Source: Microplitis mediator (lineage: Eukaryota > Arthropoda > Insecta > Hymenoptera > Braconidae). From it: a stretch of 64,000 nt of DNA. Of this stretch, positions 53,061 through 64,000 are shown one piece after another (position 1 is the stretch's first letter; each line of letters begins with the position of its first letter). The DNA lies in NCBI RefSeq assembly GCF_029852145.1, contig NC_079976.1:8432001-8496000 (forward strand), in the 5' to 3' direction. The notes below the pieces were generated by a model that saw only the letters and a list, made by a program, of their open reading frames with translations, did not search any database and was not told the origin of the DNA. The translations under genes were made by a program, and so were the position numbers.

Positions 53061-54641
53061 GTAATTTTAAAACTCAACCACTCGAAAATTATTCTATAAT
53101 CATCATATATGAAAAACGACATGAGAAAAAAAGAGGAAACCTTTTTCCCGAACATCTGATTGAAAATTAGCAGCCAAAAAAAAGTATTTATACCCATTCG
53201 TTGAGAACATGAACCCTGCGGTTAAAAATCACGACTTTCTGTCGTAATTTTAATTTCCGAGGTGACAATTTATTGAAAAGTAATTCAAAACCGAATGTCA
53301 CAAGTATAAAGACAAGACTCAGTGACATGAATATATAAATACATAACATATTTTCAAGTTGAATTTGGGTATATTGCATTGATGTGGAAGCGGATTTAGA
53401 AGCTTTTAATTTTTTCAGAGGCCAATGTAATGTAGCTTTATCCCAATGGCCTAATAAACCGGCTTCATTTATTCGTAATGCAATCTGATCAATACGAGTT
53501 TTTAGGGCCCAGTTTTTCCGAGCCCAAAACGTAAAATAACTTTTGATTTGAAACTGTTGCGAAACATGTAAGTTGTATTTTAAAGCAGACGATATTTGAA
53601 ATTCGCTATATGAAAGACAAGCAGCAGACGTGTCGTTCAATACATATTCAGAGCAACCAAGATAGGCGGATAATATTGGATGTAAATAAGATCTATCTGA
53701 GAAATTTGACCACAATTGCTTGTCAACGATATGCAATTCGAGAAATGGGGGATAGTAAAGATGGTACTCATGGTCATACAGGTCTTTAAAATTTTCTGGG
53801 TTACGGCGTTCTGGAGTAGACAAAAGCGACGATAACCGACCTTGAATTGCAGGATTAATTATGAAAACTAACAAAGTTGCTACCAGAAAACTAATACGCA
53901 TCGAGAAACTTCGGAGGGGCGTTGGAATTGCGGCACCCAATATCATTCGAAAAACATTTAAAGCAGCTTCAAAATATTGAATTATTATATTATATATTTT
54001 ATATTATAAATTATTATATTTTATAATTATTGAGTGCAATCATTATAAAAGTAATTGGAAAAACGACTATCGATAAAATAACAGCAAAATAAATGTCTGT
54101 GAAACCGGAAACTTCTTCTGTTTGTAATAAAAATGGTCTTTGTTGGGTTAATATCATATAACCATTTTGATAATATAAATTAATGTTATCTATAACTTGA
54201 TAAACTCTACCATCAACTATCCGCAAGCCTAAGCCCATATCGTGAGTGCCATTTATCAATGATTTTGCATAACCGGATGCGGAACCGTTTTCATAACTAC
54301 CTTTGTCATCATAGTTAATAATCGGTGTCACATTTAGTTTTTCGAATGAACTTTCAAAAAACATTCTTTCTGTGTAGAGTAACGCATTTCTGAAACTAGA
54401 AGCATTGTATGTCTCATTACGAGTTAAATTTGTCCATAAAACTGGATCTCCAGTAGCTTTTATTTCATAACCATCTAGAACTTTTGTCTTGTCGAAAGTA
54501 AGACTTTGACAAAATTTTTCATCTGGAAAAAAATAATTCGCGCCTCATTATGATACTCAAATCGAGAAGTTATCATTAAAGTTGAATTGAAAACCGCTTT
54601 TCAGCAATAAATCTCTGTTTTTGAATGAATACAATAGTACG

Positions 54642-54761
54642 TTACACACCATGGGTTGAAAGTAGAGCATTTCAACCCACGTGTGTATTTGCCTACCCAA
54701 GCAGAAGGCGAGGGTGACAACCGCGAGGATTGTGACTTTTGCCTTTCTCCATGGTGTGTAA
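54642..54761. repeat. Foldback in intron 2 of the broken IR
   Basis: TTACACACCATGG and CCATGGTGTGTAA are perfect inverted ends. An inner hairpin pairs GGGTTGAAA with TTTCAACCC. The right half has a GC-rich AGAAGGCGAGGGTGACAA phrase related to sequence near 50595 and 57645. Confidence 0.75.
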
Positions 54762-54823
54762 ACTATTTTTCTCAAAATAAGTGAAGCCTTATTTCTACGC
54801 TAATTTATATTAAAATAACTTAG

Positions 54824-55566
54824 GGGAGGGTGGGGCAGAGCGGCCCCCCTAAGCCAATTATTATTTTTCGTGGCTTTCAACCATAAGATCACTTTACTTT
54901 TGTCCTATTTCGAACAAATGTATGGACATTTTGCCAAAATTCTGAAAATAATTTTTTTTTTTGAGGGACAGAGCGGTCCCCCTCCAAAAAGTGATAAAAA
55001 AATTTTTTTTTTTCGTTTTTTTTTTTTTTTTAAATTGTTTTCATCATTAAGAATGTATTTCTTTCTCTTGACAACTATTTTTGGTTTTATATTACTCGAA
55101 AAAAATTTTTTAAAGTGTAATAAATCGTTTACTCTCGATTACCTTAATTACTAATTGTTATTTAATAAAAAAAAAATCAATTCTATAGTTTTACGTTATT
55201 CCAAAAATTTATCAACTAAAAAAAATTTAATTTTTATAAATTTTTAGTGACGAAATTTGCCTCTTACATAGAAAAACGGCCGAAAAATATGGAAAAATAA
55301 TTTTTTCGGAAGTTTCGGCTAGTCCATTTTGCCCCAGGTGTTATGCGTAGGGCTAGAAATGTGGAACTATGCTAATTTTTCTTTAATTTGACGATAAAAG
55401 TATGAAAAAATCACTTTTTTTAAATTTTGGGCTTGTCCATTTTGCCCCAGGTGTCATGCGTAGGGGAAAATGTGCAAACATATCGGATTTATAGTAATTA
55501 GTCGAAAAAAAAAAAATTTTTTTTTTATCAAAATTTCAGGGGGGCCGCTCTGCCCCATCCTCCCCT
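54824..55566. repeat. Foldback with about 28-base GC-rich ends in intron 2 of the broken IR
   Basis: The left end begins AGGGGAGGGTGGGGCAGAGC and continues to GGCCCCCC; the right end is its near-perfect inverse. TTTTGCCCCAGGTG phrases occur twice inside. Absent from the right IR copy, so inserted after the duplication (or lost there). Long T and A runs give spurious frames. Confidence 0.82.
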
Positions 55567-56447
55567 ATAACTTGGAAAATCATGGTTATTCTATTCTGGT
55601 GTACTAAAGATACAAAAAAAACCATAATTAATTTAGTAATGAAAACAACATTACCATGTTGTGAGTACAACTGCTTATAGAGAGTCCAGCGATCATTTGG
55701 TTTATCAATTATTTCAACATTTTCCCATGGTTCCGGGGCTCGATTGGTGTATGGATTATAAGTGTAAACCATTTCATCATTATTAGGCTCAATACAAATA
55801 TAAAAGGATGACAGCAACTCCATCTTCCATAATATTTGCAATACTTCTGATGCATTTCGACAATTGTTTTCTATGGCGCCAACGATAAAAAATATCGAAA
55901 CAATGCTCCATGTTGGTGTGGATTTGAGTTCGTTGAGGAGTGTTTGAAGTTGATCAATTGAATCGGTTGATAAAATATACAGTGGGTAGGAAGGGTTGAA
56001 CATTTGGATGTCCTTTGACTTGAAATTGGTATCACGAGTCATCACTGGAAATTTAATATCGTCTACTCGAATTTCCTCAATTATGTCAATCAGATTGTTT
56101 GTAATCACAACTGGGTTCGATCGTTCAGAATAACATAATTTTAGTAATTTTCCCTGTTGAACAGAAACAAAAAATATTAATTATGTATAAGTTAAAAATG
56201 AATTTCAGTAATAGACACATTTAAAAAAAACTAAAATTTTAATCGCTTTTAATTTTATTAAAATCATTAAAAAATTTTTTAAAAAATTATTACTTAAATA
56301 AGTAATCTACGTGTAAAAAAGCAAAAATTTAATTACCATATGAGTGTAATGTGTTGGAGAACGTTTGTACAATAATTTATCAAAAGCCAATATTTTGTCA
56401 TATAAAAACACAAGTATAAGCCACCAAATAATTTTTCTTATCCCCAT

Positions 56448-57640
56448 TTTTCCTATTTAGCTTTCACAAAATCCTGATGTCAATTCATATTAAAGCAATT
56501 CTTAAATCAATTTTTTTATAATAATTGAAATTCTGGAAATAAAACAAACTATGAGCAAATTTGAAAGCAGTCAAATAATCAATAACAATGTCTTACTAAT
56601 ATTAATCCGTAATTAGCTTGATTAATTAATTACTTGTTTTTTGCACCAACGTTTGTCCTGTCACGATCAATATCGTAAACGATTTTTAGTGAAATAACGA
56701 CAATTTTTTTTTCTTTTCACAATTTTTGGAGTAACGAATTGTCTTATGCAGACTTCCGTACTCTGTTGAAGGACAATGTCAACTGATGACAACCAAAGGA
56801 TACACATGACACATGATACCCGACATCCAGGTAAAATGAAGCCACGTCATATGTAGGTCATTTTTATTATTGTCGACTTGAATCCCAGAAGTTGCATGGC
56901 TTTCATCATAGGTAGGGGTATCAATAACAGTGCACATAGATAATATCTTTACAACGCTCTACGATTATTGAATTTACGTATGAGCCACTTTGTAGTATAT
57001 GGACTCAAAGTTCTGAGCAGTGAACATAAATCGATTTTATATTTTATACCAAGTGAATTTCTATTCGTTATATATTCAAACTTGTCAGTTTACTTTATTT
57101 TCAATTATAATAATTTATAGTTTTAATGAGGAAAAAAATCTTTACCTTACTGTACGCGTTCCGCGGAAATTGTGGTTGATGGTCGTGAAAACAAGGACTG
57201 ATGTTACGGTTTTGATAAAAAATCCACACGCAGGCTAATGGTTACAAGAATTTCAAGAGTCTGCGTAACTTCCAAGATAATCTTCTATTTGTTTTCACAA
57301 AATTTCAGAGTCCACAGGGAATTATAAATAATAAGATGGACGTAGATCTTAACCTTTCTCTATATTCTGTTTGTTGAAATATGTGACGGTTCTGTATAAT
57401 ATATGAGCCATAAATTTTATTTCAGAACTATATAGGATTCGAGGCAAAATGCGACAAAATTTTTAAGAAAAAATATTTTTCTTACAAACGTGGTCGATTT
57501 TACCTCAACATCAATTTTTCCAGTTATCTCTAAAATAAATCAGATAATACACTTGGAAAATATGTTTTTTTATTGAAAACTTTATACCGGTCGGATTTTC
57601 GGGACTGATCAACCTGCCCCATTCTTTTATACTAATCGTC
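56448..57640. other. Upstream flank of the left IR copy
   Basis: It aligns along its length with 62636-63830. Short frames at 57020-57238 and 63207-63425 are conserved only as part of that duplication. No promoter element is clear. Confidence 0.5.
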
Positions 57641-58569
57641 CGCGTGTTTGTCACCCTCGCCTTGCACATGCAGGTTTGAATGTCTTCCTTTCTTTGCTTG
57701 GGATGTAATATATATATACGCACTCCGCAGATTTTTTACAGTAGTAACAAATTTTGATGTTATATTTAAAAAGTTATGACTAGAAAATTTGATAGCATGT
57801 CTAAGAGTTAAGTAACTCAAGCATTTAAAATAAAAGCATTAAGACGGAGTGATCATTAATCATATAATAATTAACAAGAGTCATCTGGCAAGTGGCTAGA
57901 AATATTAATGGAGTTGAGTATAACCAAGTTAATTTCATCAAGTTTCTGACAAAAAGTTATTAATGATATCCATAAATGCCTTAACACTCGTTGGACATCA
58001 AAGTTGTTACTTATAAGTCGGCACTTACTTATTTTACGTTACTTACTAGAAATATCCTAAAGTACGATCTAATGAAAATTTAAAGAAAAAGACCAAAGAC
58101 ATTACTTTCTTGCATATATTTATATATATATATATACATATCTTTTGTCTTTTGGCTCGGTGATGAGACTAGACTATGTGATGTAAGTACTTCAGTCTCA
58201 TTCTCTGTTAGGTCTCTTAACGTCAAGATTAAAAGGAACGAGACGAACCGGAAAGCCATTCAGACTCCATTTATAAAAATTTTTATACAAACCGTAATAT
58301 GGAAAAATCTTCAGAACTTTTTTATTTTCAATTAATAAAATTAAATTAAGTATTTACTTTCGTAAATAGTTAGTGTCATTAAAAATTTTAATTGGGAAAG
58401 AAAAGCAAACCGAGCCTCCCAAAATTTTTATACTTGAAGGCAGAACAAATTTTATGGAGCGATTTGGGAAATTTTACCCCGTCTTTTGATTTTTTTTTTT
58501 ATGATTGAGTCGGTTAAAATTTTCATCAAAGTAAAAAAACATTATTAAAATGAACTCAAAATATTTGTT
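57641..58569. other. Spacer between the two IR units
   Basis: A phrase at 57645-57715 (TTTGTCACCCTCGCCTTGCA) resembles sequence in the PGRP intron and near 54700. The remainder is AT-rich with nothing recognisable. Confidence 0.5.
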
Positions 58570-58883
58570 TAAAAATTGGAAATTTTTGAATGAGGTGTAA
58601 AGGGGAAAGTTGAAAAAATTGTACAGCATATTTTTTCATGAACAAACAAGTTTATTTATTTGAAATCGATGTAATTTTCAAATGTACAGCAACTATATTT
58701 TTGATACTGATACAGTAATAAAAACCATAATATATTGATTATACATTAAAGATTAAGAGTGGAGTTATTAACAACGTTTTTAATTAATTAATTAATTTTA
58801 ATGAAACGTTTTAATTAATTTAACATAGAACATCATATTAATACATCTATACGTCATGCAAAATGAATAAAGTGTAAGAAAAA

Positions 58884-59673
<790 letters not shown>

Positions 59674-59756
59674 GAATTCGTTATATTTTCTATGAGTCCC
59701 ATTTCATCCGAAATACTCTGTTTTATTTCGAATCGCTAATAAACTCCAAAAAACGA

Positions 59757-60200
59757 AGAAATTTTCAATAATAGCTATTTCTATTACATAAGACTAAAGT
59801 GAGCCGATAACGGAACTTTGATTGCAGAATCAAATATGAAAATCAATAACGTCGCTACCAAAAATCAAACAGTATCATTCAGAAAAAATTCAAAAAGCAA
59901 TTCAAAGTATTGGAAGTCACTATGTAGTGCAACCACTTAGAAAGTAATTAAAAAAACTGCAACGTCAACATCTGAGAAACCAGCACTTTTATGTGTTGGT
60001 ATTATAAACGGACTCTGTTGTATCAATATCAGGAAACTATTTTAATAGTGAAAACTAATTGATTCAGCTTCTATATTTAGGCTTCACCAAAAGGGTTCGT
60101 AAGCTTGTACTCATATCATGTGTACCATTAAGCAATAATATCAAAAAACCTTCTGGACAACCGTTTTCATAAAGACCTTCATCATCATATTATGTGTCGA
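59757..60200 (-). pseudogene. Decayed ionotropic receptor fragment (right relic)
   Basis: This is the counterpart of the left relic. From about 59757 to 60050 it differs from 52590-52885 at only about two positions that I can see, although the neighbouring genes differ more. It includes the same stops and the same M2-M3 deletion. It therefore predates the unit duplication. Confidence 0.7.
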
Positions 60201-60359
60201 TGACATGGTTTGAGCCAGTCCCGAAAAAAGACGTAATTTTGAAACTCTATCGTTCGAAAATTATTCTCTAATCATCACATATAAAAAATGACATGAAAAA
60301 AAAGTATAAAACCTTCTTTCCGATTATCTGATTGAAAATTTGCAGCCAAGAATGAGTAA

Positions 60360-61654
60360 TTACACCCATTCATTGATAACATGGACCCTGCGGTTAAAAA
60401 TCACGACTCTCTGACGTAATTTTAATTTCCGAGGTGACAATTTATTGAAAAGTAATTCAAAACCGAAAGTCACAAGTACAAAGACAAGACTCAGTGACAT
60501 GAATATATAAATAAATAGCATGTTTTCAAGTTCAATCTGGGTATATTGCTTTGATGTGGAAGCGGATTTAGAAGCTTTTAATTTTTTTAGAGGCCAATGT
60601 AATGTAGCTTTATCCCAATGGTCTAATAAACCGGCTTCATTCATTCTCGATGCTATCTGATCAACTCGAGCTTTTAGAGCCCAGTTTTTCCGAGTCCAAA
60701 ACGAAAAATAACTTTTAACTTGAAACTGTTGGGAAATATGTAAGTTGTATTTTAAAGCAGACTTAATTTGAAATTCGCTGTATGCTAAACACGCAGCAGA
60801 TGTGTCATTTAATACATATTCAGAGCAACCAGAATAGGCGGACAATATTGGATGTAAATAAGAACTATTCGAGGAGTTTGACCACAATTGCTTTTCAGCG
60901 ATGTCCAATTCAAGATTGGGGTGATAGTAAAGATGGTACTCATGGTCATACAGGTCTTCAAAATTTTCTGGGTTACGGCGTTCTGGAGTAGACAAAAGCG
61001 ACGATAACCGACCTTGAATTGCAGGATTAATTATGAAAACTAACAAAGTTGCTATCAGAAAACTAATACGCATCGAGAAACTTCGGAGGGGCGTTGGAAT
61101 TGCGGCACCCAATATCATTCGAAAAACATTCAAAGCAGCTTCAAAATATTGAAAGCCGTTATTGAGTGCAATCATTATAAAAGTAATTGGAAAAACGACT
61201 ATCGATAAAATAACAGCAAAATAAATGTCTGTAAAAGCGGAAACTTTTTCTGTTTGTATTAAAAATGGTCTTTGTTGGGTTATTATCATGTAACCATTTT
61301 CATAATATAATTTAATGCTATCGATAACTTTATAAACTCTACCATTAACTAATCGCAAACCTAAACCTATATCATGGGTGCCATTGATCAACGATTTTGC
61401 ATAACCGATTGCGGAACCGTTGACATAAAGGCCTTCGTCATCGTAGTTAACAATTGGTGTGACATTCAACTTTAAAACTAAAGTTTTAAAAAAATTATTT
61501 TCTGTATTGAGTAACGTTTTTTCGAAACTTGAAGTATTGTATGTCTCATTACGACTTATATTTTTCCATGAAAAGACTTCCCCGACAGCTTTTACTTCAT
61601 AACCATCTAGAATTTTTGTCTTGTCAAAACTAAGACTTGGACAAAATTTTTCAT
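60360..61654 (-). CDS. IR exon 3 (S1, channel, S2, M4), right copy
   Basis: Acceptor TTTCAG, entered at phase 1 as D-E-K-F-C-P. It is open for 1295 bases to TAA at 60360. It carries the whole channel part. In the left copy the same exon is interrupted. Confidence 0.88.
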
Positions 61655-62635
61655 CTGAAAAAAAATAATTTGCACCTAATTGTGGTGCTTAAATAGCGGA
61701 GTTCTCCTTGAAATTTTAACTTAAAAACACATTTCTATACTTAAAACGTAGAAGTGAGGTTTGATTTAATTTGATTAAATCTAATATAATAACGATACAA
61801 CAAAGAAACGATAAATAATTTAATAATGAAAACAACATTACCATGCTGTGAGTACAACTGCTTATAGAGAGTCCAGCGATCATTTGGTTTATCAATTATT
61901 TCAACATTTTCCCATGGTTCCGGGGCTCGATTGGTGTATGGATTATAAGTGTAAATCATTTCATCATCATTAGGCTCAATACAAATATAAAAGGACGACA
62001 GCAACTCCATCTTCCATAATATTTGCAATACTTCTGATGCATTTCGACAATTATTTTCTATGGCGCCAACGATAAAAAATATCGAGACGATGCTCCATGT
62101 TGGTGTGGATTTGAGTTCGTTGAGGAGCGTTTGCAGTTGATCAATTGAATCGGTTGATAAAATATACAGTGGGTAGGAAGGGTTGAACATTTGGATGTCC
62201 TTTGACTTGAAATTGGTATCACTGGTCATCACTGGAAATTGGATATCGTCTACTCGAATTTCATCAATTATGTCAATCAGGTTGTTAGTAATCACAACTG
62301 GGTTCGATCGTTCAGAATAACATAATTTTAGTAATTTTCCCTGTTGGACAGAAACAAAAAATATTAATTATTTAAAGACTAATAATGAATTTCAGTAGTA
62401 GACAGATTTCATAAAAAACTAAAATTTTAATCGCTTTTTATTTTATTAAAATCATTAAAAAATTTTTTAAAAAATCATTACTTAAATAAGTAATTTACGT
62501 GTAATAAAGTAAAAATTTAATTACCATATAAATGTAATGTGTTGGAGAACGTTTGTACAATAATTTATCAAAAGCCATTATTTTGTCATATGAAAACACA
62601 AGTATAAGCCACCAAATAATTTTTCTCATCTCCAT
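60360..62635 (-). CDS. Divergent ionotropic receptor (IR), intact right copy
   Basis: IRs are insect ligand-gated cation channels related to ionotropic glutamate receptors, usually chemosensory and in the plasma membrane. Exons are 62635-62525, 62340-61842 and 61654-60360 (GT-AG, phases 0 and 1), giving 634 residues, a normal IR length. Residues 1-20 are a signal peptide (MEMRKIIWWLILVFSYDKIM). Residues about 38-204 (exon 2) form the N-terminal domain. S1 starts near DKTKILDGYEVKA. M1 is FTDIYFAVILSIVVFPITFI, followed by the pore loop (FEAALNVFRMILGAAIPTP), M3 (ISFLIATLLVFIINPAIQGR) with SSLLSTPE, S2 with paired Cys (SGCSEYVLNDTSAACL), M4 (IYIFMSLSLVFVLVTFGFEL) and a short basic tail. Many NxS/T sites suggest glycosylation. 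I cannot place the canonical glutamate-binding Arg, Thr and Asp, so the ligand is unlikely to be glutamate. I do not assign it to a named IR subfamily. Confidence 0.9.
61842..62340 (-). CDS. IR exon 2 (N-terminal domain), right copy
   Basis: Acceptor TTGTCCAACAG (minus strand) leads into GGA AAA TTA CTA. The donor is GTAATG after CAT G. The exon is 499 bases in both IR copies. The protein is very similar between copies (WKMELLSSFYICIEP, PEPWENVEIIDKPNDRWTLY). Confidence 0.85.
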
Positions 62636-64000
62636 TTTTCCTATTTAGCTTTCACGAAATCTCGATCTCAATTAATATCAAAGCAATTCTTAAATCAATT
62701 ATATTATAATAATTGAAATTCTGGAAATAAAACAAACTATGAGCAAATTTGAAAGCAGTCAAATAATCAATAACAATATCTTATTAATATTATTCCGTAA
62801 TTAGCTTGATTAATTAATTACTTTTTTTGCACCAATGTGTGTCCTGTCACAATCAATGTAATAAATAATTAATAGTGAAATAATGCCAATTATTTTTTTT
62901 CTTTTCAAAATTTTTGGAGTAACGAATTGTCTTATGCAGACTTCCTTGCTCTGTTAAAGGACAATGTCAACTGATGACAACCAAAGGATACACATGACAC
63001 ATGATACCGGACATCCAGGTAAAATGAAGCCACGTCATATGTAGGTCATTTTTTATTGCCCTCTTGAACTCAGAAGTTGCATGGCTTTCATCATAGACAG
63101 GGGTATCAATAACAAAATGTACATAGATAATATCTTTTCGACGCTTTACGACTGTTGAATTTGCTTATGAGCCACTTTGCAATATATGGACTCCAAGTTC
63201 TGAGCAGTGAACATAAATCGATTTTATATTTTATACCAAGTGAATTTCTATTCGTTATATATTCAAACTTGTCAGTTTACTTTACTTTCAATTATAATAA
63301 TTTATAGTTTTAATGAGGAAAAAAATCTTTACCTTATTGTATGCATTCCGCGGAAACTGTCGTTGACGGTCGTGAAAACAAGAACTGATATTACGATTTT
63401 AATAAAAAATCCACACGCAGGCTAATGGTTACAAGAATTTCCAGAGTCTGCGTAACTTCCAAGATAATCGTCTATTTGTTTTCACAAAATTTCAGAGTCC
63501 ACAGGGAATTAGAAATAATAAGATGGACGTAGATCTTAATTTTTCTCTATATTCCTTTTGTTAAAATATGTGACGGTTCTGTATAATAAATGAGCCATAA
63601 ATTTTATTTCAGAACTATGTAAGATTCGAAGCAAAATGCGACACAATTGTGAGAAAAATTTTGAGAAAAAATATTTTTTTTACAAACGTAGTCTGTTTTA
63701 CCTCAATATCAATTTTTCCAGTTATCTCCGAAATAAATCAGATAATAAACTTGGAAAAAATTTTTTTTATTGAAAATTTTTTATTGCCCGGATTTTCCGG
63801 GCCGATCAACCTGCCCCAGTCTTTTCTTTAAATCGTGAACATTTTTTTGTTCTAAAATAGTATTTAATTTCACTCCGTTTTCCTTGAGTGTCAGATATAA
63901 ACATCAGATACAAACAAAAATAGACTAATCGTTATATTTTTTTTATATTTTCAGTTTTGAATTTTTTCTCTCCTTTAAAAAAACATTTTGACAAATTCTG
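62636..64000. other. Upstream flank of the right IR copy and window end
   Basis: The duplicated flank ends near 63830 (GATCAACCTGCCCC). The final 170 bases are unique and AT-rich. No gene is seen. Confidence 0.5.

Larger units (their letters stand above)
53188..56447 (-). pseudogene. Ionotropic receptor, left copy, broken between M1 and the pore
   Basis: Exons are 56447-56337 (signal peptide, 37 codons), 56153-55655 and 54523 downward, with GT-AG sites and phases identical to the right copy. The start is MGIRKIIWWLILVFLYDKIL. The ligand-binding and M1 part (FTDIYFAVILSIVVFPITFI) is intact. Then a 49-base A/T-only tract (about 53980-54028) replaces 9 bases present in the right copy. It adds in-frame stops and shifts frame by one. 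The frame resumes through the pore, M3 (ISFLVATLLVFIINPAIQGR), S2 and M4 to the stop at 53188. The tract has no GT-AG, so it is not a cryptic intron. Everything else is intact, so inactivation seems recent. Intron 2 carries two foldbacks not present in the right copy. An assembly error in the tract is possible. Confidence 0.82.
52240..57640. repeat. IR tandem duplication, left unit
   Basis: This unit and the one at 58570-63830 align end to end: shared 3' flank (AAACAAGTTTATTTATTTGA), IR relic, IR gene, upstream region and a final stretch ending GATCAACCTGCCCC. Unit-specific changes are an AT-rich replacement in the coding sequence, two foldbacks in intron 2 (left), and a microsatellite repeat (right). 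Confidence 0.85.

Noticed and set aside
52946..53197. Frame of 83 codons just downstream of the broken IR
   Set aside because: The counterpart in the right unit is interrupted, and part of the frame overlaps the IR relic in a different reading frame.
53980..54031. A tiny intron that would rescue the left IR
   Set aside because: The tract has only A and T, so there is no GT-AG or GC-AG pair; stop read-through would not fix the frameshift either.
57020..57238. Small frame conserved at 63207-63425 as a possible gene
   Set aside because: The whole flank is duplicated; the frame has no recognisable domain and amino-acid changes are as frequent as expected for noncoding drift.

Overview
This is a strongly AT-rich eukaryotic window, almost certainly from an insect. 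The evidence is a MyoD-family bHLH gene with very long introns, a short peptidoglycan-recognition protein (PGRP) and divergent ionotropic receptors (IRs), all with GT-AG introns. A hymenopteran, perhaps a parasitoid wasp, is my guess from the overall look; nothing in the sequence proves it. There are no bacterial, viral or CRISPR features.

Layout. (1) 1-45831, + strand: the 3' part of a nautilus/MyoD gene. Three coding exons (3105-3278, 19784-19862, 45710-45831) carry most of helix 1, the loop and helix 2, a linker, and the C-terminal helix III. The basic region lies upstream of the window. The two introns (about 16.5 and 25.8 kb) hold no other gene I can support. (2) 45832-49702: a spacer dominated by a tRNA-derived SINE that contains a TA-inserted MITE, which contains a hAT-like palindrome. 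(3) 49703-51590, + strand: a two-exon secreted PGRP that has lost the amidase zinc ligands. (4) 52240-63830, - strand: a head-to-tail duplication of a unit made of an IR gene followed by a decayed IR fragment. The right copy (60360-62635) is an intact 634-residue receptor. The left copy (53188-56447) is broken by an AT-rich replacement between M1 and the pore.

The rest is mostly foldback (palindromic) repeats. Many share short poly-A ends (CACGGAAAA, CACTGAAAA, CCCGTGTAAAA or CCCGGGT types), yet each interior repeats its own short palindromic word. They are repeatedly nested, with the younger element near the centre of the older palindrome. This word-foldback population and its nesting is the most unusual signal in the window.

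The genes do not form a pathway: nau is a muscle determination factor, the PGRP is a probable immune or recognition protein, and the IRs are probable chemoreceptor channels. Exon joins were checked by reading frame only. Repeat boundaries were read by eye and may be off by several bases.
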